The notes beneath the pieces were generated by a model, which was not told where the DNA came from, ran no database searches, and saw nothing but the letters and a program-made list of their open reading frames with translations. This document shows, one piece after another, positions 1 through 7,858 of a stretch of DNA of 13,703 nt. The stretch's first letter is position 1. Each line of letters opens with the position of its first letter. Made by a program: the position numbers and the translations under genes. The stretch spans positions 1-13,703 of the forward strand of contig LT642614.1 in the NCBI GenBank assembly GCA_900128585.1. The letters run 5' to 3'. Source of the DNA: Stramenopiles sp. TOSAG23-3. Taxonomy: Eukaryota; Sar.

Positions 1-349
1 AACGATCGACTGCGCGTCCGTGTGTAACTGCGTGGACCTTGGGCCGGACGAAGTTACCCTGGTGAGTGCGCACCAGGACTGTCCCCTCCCGCTTCTTAGA
101 TTTTGCACCCCTTGATTCTTTCTGTGTTAACCGAGGGAGTTTCTGCTCCAACTGGTACATAATGGCCCGTTGGAGGACCGAGGAAGACTCCTCCTCGTTC
201 ATTTCTGCATTAAAAGCGTCTATCTCATCGAACTCTTCCTCTCTGGGCTGCTTCCGGCGTCGCTTAGACGTGCCCCCACGGTTGCGACGAAGCCCGGGCC
301 GCCATTTCTTCCGCAATGGAGACTCTTCAAACCGGTTTTTGAAGCTCAT
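1..349 (-). CDS. Basic protein of unknown function, N-terminal 116 residues, cut by the left window edge
   Basis: A minus-strand frame opens with ATG at 349 and stays open for 116 codons to the left edge, so no stop is seen. The start coincides with the change from coding-like composition to an AT-rich, T-run-containing spacer, as for the other genes here. The protein begins MSFKNRFEESPLRKKW, followed by an Arg/Lys/Gly-rich stretch (about residues 13-36), an acidic patch (about 37-60, EEEFDEID then NEEESSS), a short likely helix (LQRAIMYQLEQKL), and another basic segment. Alternating basic and acidic patches suggest a nucleic-acid- or chromatin-associated or otherwise disordered protein, but this is inference from composition only. 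I recognise no family. The plus-strand frame over the same bases (66-389) is treated as its shadow. Confidence 0.6.
   Translation of the reverse strand, partial: MSFKNRFEESPLRKKWRPGLRRNRGGTSKRRRKQPREEEFDEIDAFNAEMNEEESSSVLQRAIMYQLEQKLPRLTQKESRGAKSKKREGTVLVRTHQGNFVRPKVHAVTHGRAVDR
58..77. repeat. Perfect 7-bp inverted repeat inside the left-edge gene
   Basis: CCTGGTG at 58-64 and CACCAGG at 71-77 are exact reverse complements separated by six bases, so a short hairpin is possible. It lies inside the coding frame, and may be chance. Confidence 0.3.
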
Positions 350-1111
350 CGTTCGAACAATCTCTAAAAATTGTACGAAGGAATGTTAAACCGTTACTAT
401 TATAGCGCTTCTTTTTTTTTAACCGTGCGATGCTGAACATGTGGGAGCAGAAAAAAATATTGCAGAAAGCCTTCCATGGAACATTAAACATGGAAATGAA
501 TATAATAATTCTTTATTAAATAATAATAACTGCATTGCATTGCATTGCATACATTATTATAGAATACATGAAGACAGCGAGGAAGTAAAAGAAACGACGG
601 CGCATTCTGATCGATTTTCAACTGAAAGAAATTTCAACTTTCAACATAGAGACAGCAGGTAATTGCTTTGATAAAATTGGTTTCAATATAGAAATAGCAA
701 GATGATAAATTTAACTGATATCTTGGAATTTGCCTTTGAATATTAAGGATATATATATCTAAAGGAATGATTAATCAAGTATTGGTTGATTTTTGCGTCG
801 TTATATACATTGATACATATATTATTAAATTAAATATTTTAATTAAAATCTGAAGTAGTGTGCCTTAATTTTATGAGACACAAAAACTATGGTTTTATTT
901 TCTATATGTTTGGCAGATTTTAGATATCAGAAAAGGGTTAGTCCTAGCAATTATAATGTAAAACAAGATTAATGTAAACATGAATAATGACCACGATTTA
1001 ATTTAAAACTTGCATCTATACCTGGTCACCTTTTGGTTGAGAGACTTCTTTGCCATTTCTACAATGTCGCCACTCTGTATCACTGCGCCCTAAGGGGTGT
1101 GTGATTTTTTA
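350..1111. other. AT-rich spacer between two tandem minus-strand genes
   Basis: No convincing gene is seen in these 762 bases. It should hold the 3'UTR of the ankyrin gene and the promoter of the left-edge gene. Upstream of the left-edge start, on the minus strand, lie CTATAATAG (near 397-406) and the octamer CATCGCAC (425-432, minus strand), also found upstream of the ankyrin gene. A tandem (TGCAT)4 occupies 531-550. On the minus strand a strong 3' splice-site-like string (ATTTCTTTCAG) ends near 623 and is followed by a short frame starting MRRRFFYFLAVF; this could be an untranslated exon of the left-edge gene, but no clear donor partner was found. The plus-strand frame 441-662 starts with GTG and is asparagine-rich; I do not call it. 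Confidence 0.55.
531..550. repeat. (TGCAT)4 microsatellite
   Basis: Four perfect tandem copies of the pentamer TGCAT in the AT-rich spacer. Confidence 0.9.
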
Positions 1112-2617
1112 CTATCTCCTTCTGTGCTTTCTATGTTTGTGTTTTTTGCTTCGATTCCCCCGGCTGTATTTTTCAGATCTCCCCGATTCTTCCGGGGGCA
1201 GTGGAGTGCGCAGCGGATGATGCCCCCATCCACCACCACTTACCATCACTGCGGGGCGGATTGCCCCCATGTCTGCCCCCCCGACCCGCGTGGCGTTCCT
1301 ATCTTTCTCGACCTGAAGCTCCTCCTTCAACAACTTTTGTTGCCGTTTCAAATCGATTATCACGTTTTCGAACTTCTTCAGCCTTAGTTTGTACTCATAC
1401 CCGTTTTTCTCGCTTGATTCGAATTTCTCTCTGGCTTTGTCCAAATCCACTTGCTGCTCCCTCAACACACGCTTCAGCCTTGCAATCTCGTCCTTTCCTG
1501 CAGCAATGTCGTGGTTAGCATTCTGGAGCTGGTCTTCCGCCCGCTGAAACTTCGTTGTCAACCGATCCCTCTCTTCCTCTACCGCTCTCGTCTTTTCCCG
1601 TGCCTCGTTCCTTTGTTTCTCCAAATCGGCAATGTCGTTCTTCATTCTATTCCTTGCAAATTCCATGCCTCTCGAATCGTCCTCCCTGCTCCGTTGCAGT
1701 TCCTCCAACGCCGCGATCGCAGTGTCCCTCGACATGAACGCCTTGTGCCGTTCGTCCGTGTACCGGTGCATCATTCCCTTCATGTCCTCTAAAATATTCC
1801 CCCGATCGTCAAACTTTTCTTGGGCAATTGCCATCTCCTCCACTTTGTCGTCGTACTTTCGCACCAGCGGGTCATACTCCTCCCGTTTGAACGTCACGAA
1901 CTCCTTCCTTAGGTTCGCCAAGAGCTTCCCGTTCACTTTGTACCTCATCGCATTCGCTTTCGCCACCGTTCTTGCTCGAAAGATACCCATCCGAAGCAGC
2001 CTCAACTCTTTGGTCGGCACCCGCGTGAGCCCAGCTTCCTCGTCCAAAAGTTTGTCCGGCGCATATTTGTCCTCCCCAGACATAATGTCTATCACGTACA
2101 GTTCTCTCACGCAGTCGGAGTGCCCCCTGTCTTTGGCGATGTCCCTCGGCGTCTTGTCGTAGTGGTTTCGCATATCCCGCGTCGCCTTGTTCCGAAGGAG
2201 AGCCTGGACAATGTCAAGGTGCCCCGCTCGAGCGGCAACATGCAGGGCCCCCTCCCCGTTCTTGTCTTGGGCGTTCACGTTCGCCTCGTTGTGAAGCAGG
2301 TACTCAACAGTTTGCTGGTGCCCCGATTCTACCGCATAGTGAAGAGGGGTTTTTCCAAACCCCCCAACCGCGTTCACACAGCCGCCACGGGCCAGCAGGT
2401 TCCGAAGTTTCATAGTCTTCCCCTCGTGCGCAGCGCTCAAAACGTCGCAGGTATTGATTCCAAAGTCTTTCACCTCGACATCACGGGATATTTCTACACG
2501 GGGTTGTAAGTATTCAGATTGAAGATACCATTTCTGTTTGTCGAGGGGTTCCGGACCTTGAAGGTGGTACGGAACCAGCGCCTTCGTCGGATCGGTGGCC
2601 GTAGGCTGCTCCGCCAT
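1112..2617 (-). CDS. Ankyrin-repeat protein with long coiled coil and basic tail (501 aa)
   Basis: Residues 55-174 hold about four ankyrin repeats. The clearest are at 88-118 (GKTPLHYAVESGHQQTVEYL then NANVNAQD-like end) and 121-151 (GEGALHVAARAGHLDIVQAL), each with the TPLH/ALHVA and LL-x-N signature; the first (57-84) and last (154-174) are weaker. Ankyrin repeats bind other proteins, so a scaffold or adaptor role is inferred. Residues about 230-440 are charged and heptad-like, predicting a long alpha-helical coiled coil. After a Gly/Pro linker (445-475) the protein ends in a His/Lys/Arg tail (SKKHKHRKHRRR). No signal peptide or membrane segment is seen. The ATG at 2617 is the first in frame in the block; the frame stays open upstream to a probable splice acceptor at 2720-2721, so a longer N-terminus cannot be excluded. 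Stop is TAG. No orthologue is recognised. Confidence 0.9.
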   Translation of the reverse strand: MAEQPTATDPTKALVPYHLQGPEPLDKQKWYLQSEYLQPRVEISRDVEVKDFGINTCDVLSAAHEGKTMKLRNLLARGGCVNAVGGFGKTPLHYAVESGHQQTVEYLLHNEANVNAQDKNGEGALHVAARAGHLDIVQALLRNKATRDMRNHYDKTPRDIAKDRGHSDCVRELYVIDIMSGEDKYAPDKLLDEEAGLTRVPTKELRLLRMGIFRARTVAKANAMRYKVNGKLLANLRKEFVTFKREEYDPLVRKYDDKVEEMAIAQEKFDDRGNILEDMKGMMHRYTDERHKAFMSRDTAIAALEELQRSREDDSRGMEFARNRMKNDIADLEKQRNEAREKTRAVEEERDRLTTKFQRAEDQLQNANHDIAAGKDEIARLKRVLREQQVDLDKAREKFESSEKNGYEYKLRLKKFENVIIDLKRQQKLLKEELQVEKDRNATRVGGADMGAIRPAVMVSGGGWGHHPLRTPLPPEESGRSEKYSRGNRSKKHKHRKHRRR

Positions 2618-2687
2618 GCTGCGTCGCTCCGGGTCTTGTCCAGGAACAGGCTCTTGTGTATAGAATCTAGCTAGTCCCTTTCGCCGC

Positions 2688-2703
2688 GTGTGCGATGTTT
2701 TAT
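2688..2703 (-). promoter_or_regulatory. ATAAAACATCGCACAC element upstream of the ankyrin gene
   Basis: On the minus strand this 16-mer lies about 70 bases before the ankyrin ATG. It matches 14 of 16 positions of ATAAAATACCGCACAC, just before the secreted-protein ATG at 7860. The AT-rich half resembles a TATA box. Whether it is a core promoter or a 5'UTR element is uncertain, because a probable UTR intron ends just upstream. Confidence 0.35.
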
Positions 2704-2719
2704 TCCCGCCCGACTTCCC

Positions 2720-2818
2720 CTGAAAGTAGGTTATTATTATTTATAATTATGCATTTGTTTGGGAGTTTAAACTGGTAAATGGTGGTTTGCTCTTCCGTTG
2801 AATTATTGTTTTACTTAC
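2720..2818 (-). other. Probable 99-base intron in the 5'UTR of the ankyrin gene
   Basis: On the minus strand a perfect donor GTAAGT begins at 2818, and an acceptor CTACTTTCAG ends at 2720. The interval is markedly AT-rich and has a branch-point-like AATAATAACC before the acceptor. The composition changes abruptly to GC-rich exactly after the AG. The upstream exon is AT-rich; an in-frame ATG at 2905 would add a hydrophobic Tyr/Ile/Val/Cys-rich leader, which looks more like UTR than protein. Confidence 0.55.
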
Positions 2819-3013
2819 ACAACAACACTTAAGAAGAAAATGGTAGTAGTAGGCACAGTATTTGTAAATAATAATATAAGAACATACTACAACAATAATG
2901 AACATGCAATAACATAGGGATGAAGATGAACAGCAACAACAACGGCTGCTGCTGCATTATATTATCATTAAACCTTAAACCTCCAGAGATTTTGTTCTGA
3001 TAAAAAAATAACT

Positions 3014-3077
3014 GACGAGGGACGAGGGAGAAGAAAGGAGAACGGGAGAACGCGAGAACGCCTGAAAGCCTGAAAGC
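3014..3077. repeat. Cluster of successive short tandem duplications
   Basis: GACGAGG is duplicated at 3014-3027. Then an 8-base register begins: GAGAACGG, GAGAACGC, GAGAACGC (3038-3061), followed directly by CTGAAAGC twice (3062-3077). The purine-rich tract lies upstream of the ankyrin gene on the minus strand. Confidence 0.75.
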
Positions 3078-3365
3078 AGGAAGTGGGAAACAACAAACAA
3101 CAAGGAGGTCCTAAATATTTTTGTCAGTCAGCTGATCGGCTTTGAGCTTTAGTGTTTTTCTTGATCATCCATCATCCATCGAGTGAGTTTCCATTTTTGT
3201 TATTATTATTATCTCAAAAAATCTCAAATCTCCTCCTCCATCAGTTTTACAAAAATGGAATATATGAATATATGTTCCAAACAATTTACAACTTACAACA
3301 ACAGAGAAAGACACGGGAGGAAGAAGACAAATAAGAAAATCAACCACCAACAACAAACAAACAAG

Positions 3366-3400
3366 AACAAACAAACAAACAAACAAACAAACAAACAAAA
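3366..3400. repeat. (CAAA)n microsatellite
   Basis: An unbroken run of the tetramer CAAA/AAAC, about eight and a half copies, extended on the left by imperfect CAA/CAAA units from about 3341. Confidence 0.9.
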
Positions 3401-3979
3401 TTTATTTTATAAACAGAAGAAGAAGAGAATGAAAAAAAGTTAGTTCCGTTACAATTTACAATGTCTTCTTAAAAGCAATTTCAACTAGCAGTTGTCTACG
3501 AATGCTGTACGCCTGTATTATATGAAAGAATAGAACTACGTTTCTTCATACATTAAGGAACATTTAAATTATCAATTACACATTTATCCGGATACTTCAA
3601 TCTTCTATATGTTTAAATATTAAAACCTTCGTTATTCTATAATGAATACCTTATCCTTAATCGATTTCTTATAATTATAAAAAAGAAGAGGAAGAAGAAT
3701 AATAAATATAAGATTATTGTTTTTTTTGCATTTTTTGTGTTTGTTTTGTTTCTTTATTCGGTACCAGGTACTTCGAACTACTAATTGGAAGGAATGGTAA
3801 TAATTTGTACGAACAATGTATTTGGTTCCTTCTTGCACCAGTGAAATTGGTGGAAGCTGGGCCTAATCCAGTCTCGTTCTACCGAGTCACTAAAATCTTC
3901 CGGTGTTTACATTTAACGAACAGTGTAAGAACTATTGGTGCAAGTTCCAAGTCGTTCCTCATCCTTTTCCTCCTCGAGA

Positions 3980-5134
3980 ATGTCCCCTCCTAACGGACCA
4001 GAACAGCCGAGAAACCAGACCGCAGAAGAACGGATCAACGATGCCAAATTCGGCAAAAAAATGGGGTTTGAGCAAAAAACCACTTATCACGCCTACCACG
4101 CAAGTATGAACACAAAATCTGGTCACTACCACAACCAATACTCGTTCGCGAAAAACACACGATTAGCTAAAGAACGACATAAGCGTTACCTCGCGGAAAA
4201 GGTCAGAAAGGCCTGCAACCCCGACCAGCTATCAAAGTTTGTCACTACGTTTAAGTTGAGTTCTATTACCGACCAGAAGCGAAAAGTAGCTACGAGCCAA
4301 GCAGACACCCACGAATCGTTCGTCGCGCCAAGAGACGATGTCCATAGACCTGAAAACCCAGATAAGTGGCTTGCAAACGACACTTTCCGTACTGAGTCTA
4401 GGCGAAAGGATAATTTTGACTTACGAATAGCCGCGACCAAGAGCCTGGGTAACATGATGGGGCTTTTGCGGGACCCTGAGATGCCGCCAAAGCGAATTAA
4501 ACGGCGGTCATGGGTCAACAGAGTGCCAGACCAATGCAACAAGTGGGAAAATTTTCTTGCAAGGGTAAAGGTAGCCGCTGATCAAGCGGGGTCGACGGGT
4601 TCGTACGAGGCAAGTACCGAGTTTCGGCACCGCCCTCCGTCGCCAGAGGGCAGAACGTTCAGGACCAAATTCAAGAAGACTATGAAAGGCGTTCCTATGA
4701 GTGGAACGCAAATTCCCCTTCTCTCTGCGACGGAGGCGGAAATTAATCGAAGGCCAAAGTTTGATATGTTTCCATTTGGTTGGTACAACGATGGTGGGAG
4801 CCCAGCGCAGCACAACGGGTTTAAAGAGTTAGCGAGGACGGAAGGTGTTCTCCCTGGGGACACGAGACCGTCGCTGCGCCGACGGACGGGGGAGGCACCG
4901 TCGACGACCACGAGGAACGATAGGGAGAACATGATGTCGCGGGCATCCATGACGAGCAACGTCACACTTTTTTCCAGGGATTTGTTGGACACGAGGGGTT
5001 CCACATACGAAATGCAAGGGGCAGAGAGCTTTGGCACACCCTGGACAGCGTTAAAGGTAATGACGCCAGGGACAGGAAGGAGTAGTATGAGAGATGGGAT
5101 GAAACCACTGCAGCAATTGGGAAATACAGTGTAG
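3980..5134 (+). CDS. Basic, low-complexity protein of unknown function (384 aa)
   Basis: The frame is open from 3929, but its only upstream candidate initiators are TTG/GTG, so the first ATG, at 3980 (MSPPNGPEQPRNQTAEERIN), is the start. Stop is TAG. The protein is hydrophilic, rich in Arg, Lys, Ser and Thr, without a signal peptide or membrane span. Features in order: a His/Tyr-rich stretch at about 34-56 (TTYHAYHASMNTKSGHYHNQ), a basic likely helix at 58-78 (AKERHKRYLAEKVRKA), a basic cluster at 169-178 (PPKRIKRRSW) that could be a nuclear-localisation signal, and a Ser/Thr/Arg-rich C-terminal half probably disordered. I recognise no domain. It diverges from the ankyrin gene across a 1.36-kb spacer and converges on the coiled-coil gene. 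Coding-like composition and length make a real gene likely. Confidence 0.8.
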   Translation: MSPPNGPEQPRNQTAEERINDAKFGKKMGFEQKTTYHAYHASMNTKSGHYHNQYSFAKNTRLAKERHKRYLAEKVRKACNPDQLSKFVTTFKLSSITDQKRKVATSQADTHESFVAPRDDVHRPENPDKWLANDTFRTESRRKDNFDLRIAATKSLGNMMGLLRDPEMPPKRIKRRSWVNRVPDQCNKWENFLARVKVAADQAGSTGSYEASTEFRHRPPSPEGRTFRTKFKKTMKGVPMSGTQIPLLSATEAEINRRPKFDMFPFGWYNDGGSPAQHNGFKELARTEGVLPGDTRPSLRRRTGEAPSTTTRNDRENMMSRASMTSNVTLFSRDLLDTRGSTYEMQGAESFGTPWTALKVMTPGTGRSSMRDGMKPLQQLGNTV

Positions 5135-5426
5135 GACGGGCATGCGGGAGGAGGGAGAAGGAGAGATAATGAAAACAAGAAAAGTCGCACTAAAATGGAT
5201 TATCATAAAACCAAAGTATTGAAGAAAAAGTATGATTATCTTAAAACATAAAAAATTTAGCATGTTTATTATAAATTAATTTAACTCTTCGGTTATTTCA
5301 ATCATTCGTTTTTCCAACAACAGTTGTTGTTCTTTAAGCAGACGCAACACGTCTTTATACTCATAGTTGTGTTTTTGTTTTATATTTATAAACGCCTTGT
5401 TACTTCATCGGATTGCCCCCGCACAC
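5135..5426. other. Spacer between convergent genes, with a coding-like stretch
   Basis: This AT-rich spacer receives the 3' ends of both flanking genes. No AATAAA signal is seen just downstream of the plus-strand stop. On the minus strand, 5276-5404 is open and coding-like and is described separately as a possible terminal exon of the coiled-coil gene. Confidence 0.5.
5276..5402 (-). other. Possible extra terminal exon of the coiled-coil gene
   Basis: On the minus strand this frame encodes a tail ending in YEYKDVLRLLKEQQLLLEKR and then MIEITEELN before TAA at 5278-5276. The heptad-like Leu/Lys/Glu pattern matches the upstream coiled-coil gene. There is no in-frame ATG near its start, so it would need splicing. 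A perfect GTAAGT donor overlaps the upstream gene's stop (5430 downward), and AG at 5404-5403 restores the frame (phase 2), giving a 28-base intron. That is very short and lacks a pyrimidine tract, so the exact junction is doubtful even if the tail is coding. Confidence 0.35.
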
Positions 5427-6500
5427 TTACGCACCTGGCTGTAAATGCTGCAACACCTCGTCTATGGTTTCGTAGAGTGCGCAGTAGCATTGCGCATATA
5501 CGTGGTACTTCGAGTCGCTCTCACTAACCGTTTCCGCTAGAGACTTTTCGTTTTCTTCCTCTTCGTGCGAAGAACTGCCGTTCTCCCCGTTCATGTGTTC
5601 GTTTTGGTACTGAAAGAGGGACACTTCAAGAGACTCTATCATCTGCTTTGAGCTGTCCTGGCTCCGCCTTAAGTCCTCTTGAATTTCTTCAAATGTTTTA
5701 AGCGCGCCCCGAAGGCGTCTCTTCTCTTTTCGTTCTGCTTTGAGGTTCAGCGTTAAATTGTCACACGTTAAACGTTTCTTTGTATTCTCCATTTTCAAAC
5801 CCTTCACTTCGTTTGTCAAGCGAAGAACTTCGTTCGACAAACGTTCGTTTTCCGTTCGGAGCTTAGCTGCATTTTTATCCGACGCGACAAAGCACTTCTT
5901 CATGGTTCGGGAGTCGTCAAGTATGATTCTATGCTTTTGGTGCAAGGCAGCGGACATTTCGTTCGAGTTCTTCACTTCAACCTGGCATTGTTTTAATTTG
6001 ATAGCAAGGATCTCCATCATTGTGTTGGCAGGGGAGGAGGACGTCGCGGTCGGTTGCTGGGAGAAAGCGACGTTGTGCGGGGCTTTGTTGGCCAATTCTG
6101 AACACTCGATATGTTTCCACTGAAGATCTTCGTTTGTCTTTTTGTGAACTTTCTTTAGACTGTCGTATTTCACGCGCAGGCTCTGGGACTCTCTGCTAAT
6201 GATGGCGTTCTCGCTCTGAAGCTGAAGAAGGGTCTCTTTCAAAGTTTCTGTCCGAGCCCGTTCCTGTTCTAGCTGCTCGTTCAAGTCCTTCACTGCGCCG
6301 TCTGACGCGTTCCTCACCGAGTCAAACTCTCTTTCTTTTTCACTCAACAGAAGCTCAAGCCTTTCTTTTTGTTTGAGAACAATTTTAATGTCGGCCGACA
6401 GTTGCGAAAACATCATAAAATGCGAAATATAATCACTGTCGTTGTCGACCTCGTTTGCATCCCCCGGTGCATCAACGAAGAAGGCAGAAGTTGCTGACAT
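5427..6500 (-). CDS. Coiled-coil protein of unknown function (357 aa)
   Basis: ATG at 6500, stop TAA at 5429-5427. After a short acidic N-terminus (MSATSAFFVDAPGDANEVDN) come two likely coiled-coil blocks, about residues 33-139 and 160-300, joined by a Gln/Ser/Thr/Pro-rich linker (about 140-158). Leu and charged residues recur in heptads (for example RTENERLSNEVLRLTNEVKG at 215-234). Residues 303-330 are acidic (HEEEENEKS), and the end (KYHVYAQCYCALYETIDEVL) is more hydrophobic. No signal peptide, membrane span or catalytic motif is seen, so a structural or scaffold role is inferred. The stop codon overlaps a perfect splice-donor hexamer, and a coiled-coil-like frame follows in the spacer, so the true C-terminus may be longer. 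The 5'UTR side (TTCCCGCCACCACCAACC before the ATG) is compatible with eukaryotic initiation. Confidence 0.85.
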   Translation of the reverse strand: MSATSAFFVDAPGDANEVDNDSDYISHFMMFSQLSADIKIVLKQKERLELLLSEKEREFDSVRNASDGAVKDLNEQLEQERARTETLKETLLQLQSENAIISRESQSLRVKYDSLKKVHKKTNEDLQWKHIECSELANKAPHNVAFSQQPTATSSSPANTMMEILAIKLKQCQVEVKNSNEMSAALHQKHRIILDDSRTMKKCFVASDKNAAKLRTENERLSNEVLRLTNEVKGLKMENTKKRLTCDNLTLNLKAERKEKRRLRGALKTFEEIQEDLRRSQDSSKQMIESLEVSLFQYQNEHMNGENGSSSHEEEENEKSLAETVSESDSKYHVYAQCYCALYETIDEVLQHLQPGA

Positions 6501-6695
6501 TCAGGATGGTTGGTGGTGGCGGGAAGTAAATAAACAAATAATGGGATTAAAAGTTTCGTAATGATTCGACAAGTTCTTAATTGTTCAGCTTTTGTTTTTA
6601 AATATACTTTCAGTCTATCTGTTCTTTTTGATTCTTATCTTTTCTTGAGTATCAACGTATCAACCAGCAAAGAAGAAAGTAATAAAAAAAACCCA

Positions 6696-6843
6696 TTTTT
6701 CTTCTTCTTCTTTCTTTTTTCTTCTTCTTTCTTCTTCTTCTTTTCGTCGTTCTTCTTTTCTTCTTTCTTCTTCTTCTTCTTCTTCTTCTTCTTCTTCTTT
6801 CTTCTTTCTTCTTTCTTCTTTCTTCTTTCTTCTTTCTTCTTTC
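6696..6843. repeat. ~150-base homopyrimidine tract, (TTC)n then (TTCTTTC)n
   Basis: Every base on the plus strand is C or T except two G (6746 and 6749). The right part is a TTC trinucleotide run (about 6763-6799), then about seven heptamer units TTCTTTC up to 6843. Mirror-symmetric purine/pyrimidine tracts of this kind can form triplex DNA. Confidence 0.9.
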
Positions 6844-7483
6844 ACTCCCTATACTGTGTGCATGTTATTAAACATAATTAACTCGCTCGCTATTGTCATA
6901 CAATAATACAAAATACATACACACAACATTAAAACCAGCCTTGGCCGCCGTCGGGGATTGCTAAGGTTTAGTCCTACTTGTAATAATACTTACAATACAT
7001 TTTATTACCTATCTATAATTATGATCCTGTTAAAGGCTATGCTGTGTTCCGATTCACTCACTGTGCCAATGCTAATGCTATTTCTTCTTCCAAAAAAAAG
7101 AGAAAAAAATGGATTTTCGGAATAAATTATTTATATGAATGCTGTGCTTTGGCTTTGGTTATCTTATTTCTAATTATTCGTCGAACAATCTTCTCTTCTT
7201 TCGTAATTGTAATTATAATTAAGTAAATATTATTGATATATATTATACTACACTAATTCATACTTATGTGTATATTCAATATTCTATATCATTTCGTTTC
7301 TTTCGTATCAAATGTATCTTATTTATATCTTATATATTTATACAATTACTTTCTTTTAAATATAATTATCCTTATTATTGGATTATGGAGTACATATTAG
7401 AATTTTATAGAATTGTGGCTGAGCGAGCTGTGGCTTTAAAAAAAATTATCTAAAAAAAAAAAAGGAAAAAACTTCTAATTTTG

Positions 7484-7620
7484 TTCTTATTCTTCTTCTT
7501 TCTTCTTCTTCTATTTTTTTTACCCATTTCTTCTTCCTTTCATCAGATAGAACACAGCATCATCATCATCATCACTCACATCTCAATTCACAAGAAGAAG
7601 AAGGAAGAAAGAAGAAGAAA
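7484..7620. repeat. Complementary TTC-rich and GAA-rich arms
   Basis: A 29-base pyrimidine-rich arm (7484-7512) and a 29-base purine-rich arm (7592-7620) are nearly reverse-complementary, separated by 79 bases that include the CAT repeat. RNA crossing this region could fold into a long imperfect hairpin. It may simply reflect two unrelated microsatellites of opposite strand. Confidence 0.5.
7558..7575. repeat. (CAT)5 microsatellite
   Basis: Five CAT units followed by CAC, in the spacer before the secreted-protein gene. Confidence 0.85.
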
Positions 7621-7841
7621 CAGAAGAGAATAAATCGATCACAAAAAAGAACACAACAATTATTTAATAAAATTTAACATCTTTTCTTTCACTTTTCACG
7701 TTTCACGTTTCACACCATATTTTATTATGTATTATGTATCATTAATGTTCGTTTTGATTGCAGGGAAGGGAAAAAGAATTATTTCATTTTCACTTGCTGT
7801 ATATAGAAAGCAATAAACATTTAGCCACGCCCGTCTCTCAC

Positions 7842-7858
7842 TATAAAATACCGCACAC
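7842..7858 (+). promoter_or_regulatory. TATAAAATACCGCACAC element adjoining the secreted-protein start
   Basis: A TATA-like core followed by CCGCACAC ends one base before the ATG at 7860. It matches the element upstream of the ankyrin gene (2688-2703) at 14 of 16 positions. A conventional TATA box this close would place transcription start inside the gene, so it may be an initiator-proximal or 5'UTR element instead. Confidence 0.35.

Larger units (their letters stand above)
2618..3979. other. Long AT-rich divergent spacer between the ankyrin gene and the basic-protein gene
   Basis: No protein-coding gene is supported. It holds the ankyrin 5'UTR and intron (minus strand), a cluster of short tandem duplications at 3014-3077, a CAAA microsatellite at 3366-3400, many poly-purine and poly-A/T runs, and the upstream region of the plus-strand gene starting at 3980. 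Short frames here are low-complexity products of repeats. From about 3820 to 3979 the composition rises toward coding level, consistent with a plus-strand 5'UTR. Confidence 0.6.

Noticed and set aside
1632-2162. Plus-strand frame of 176 codons opposite the ankyrin gene
   Set aside because: Ser/Leu/Phe-rich shadow of the minus-strand ankyrin and coiled-coil sequence; the minus strand has recognisable domains.
3152-3443. Short frames on both strands around the CAAA repeat
   Set aside because: Low-complexity repeat translations in an AT-rich spacer with no start context or domain.
4582-5190. Minus-strand frame of about 200 codons opposite the basic-protein gene
   Set aside because: It begins with a hydrophobic stretch (MRLFLFSLSLLLPPPACPSY) resembling a signal peptide, but this is antisense to the purine-rich 3' end and spacer of the plus-strand gene; the rest reads as shadow. 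The plus strand has the better ATG and gene boundaries.
6561-6881. Plus-strand poly-Phe/Ser frame and minus-strand poly-Glu/Lys frame across the TTC tract
   Set aside because: Products of the homopyrimidine repeat, not genes.
937-6980. The string TTAGTCCTA shared by two spacers (near 938 and 6969)
   Set aside because: A nine-base match without consistent placement relative to gene starts; compatible with chance in spacers of this size.
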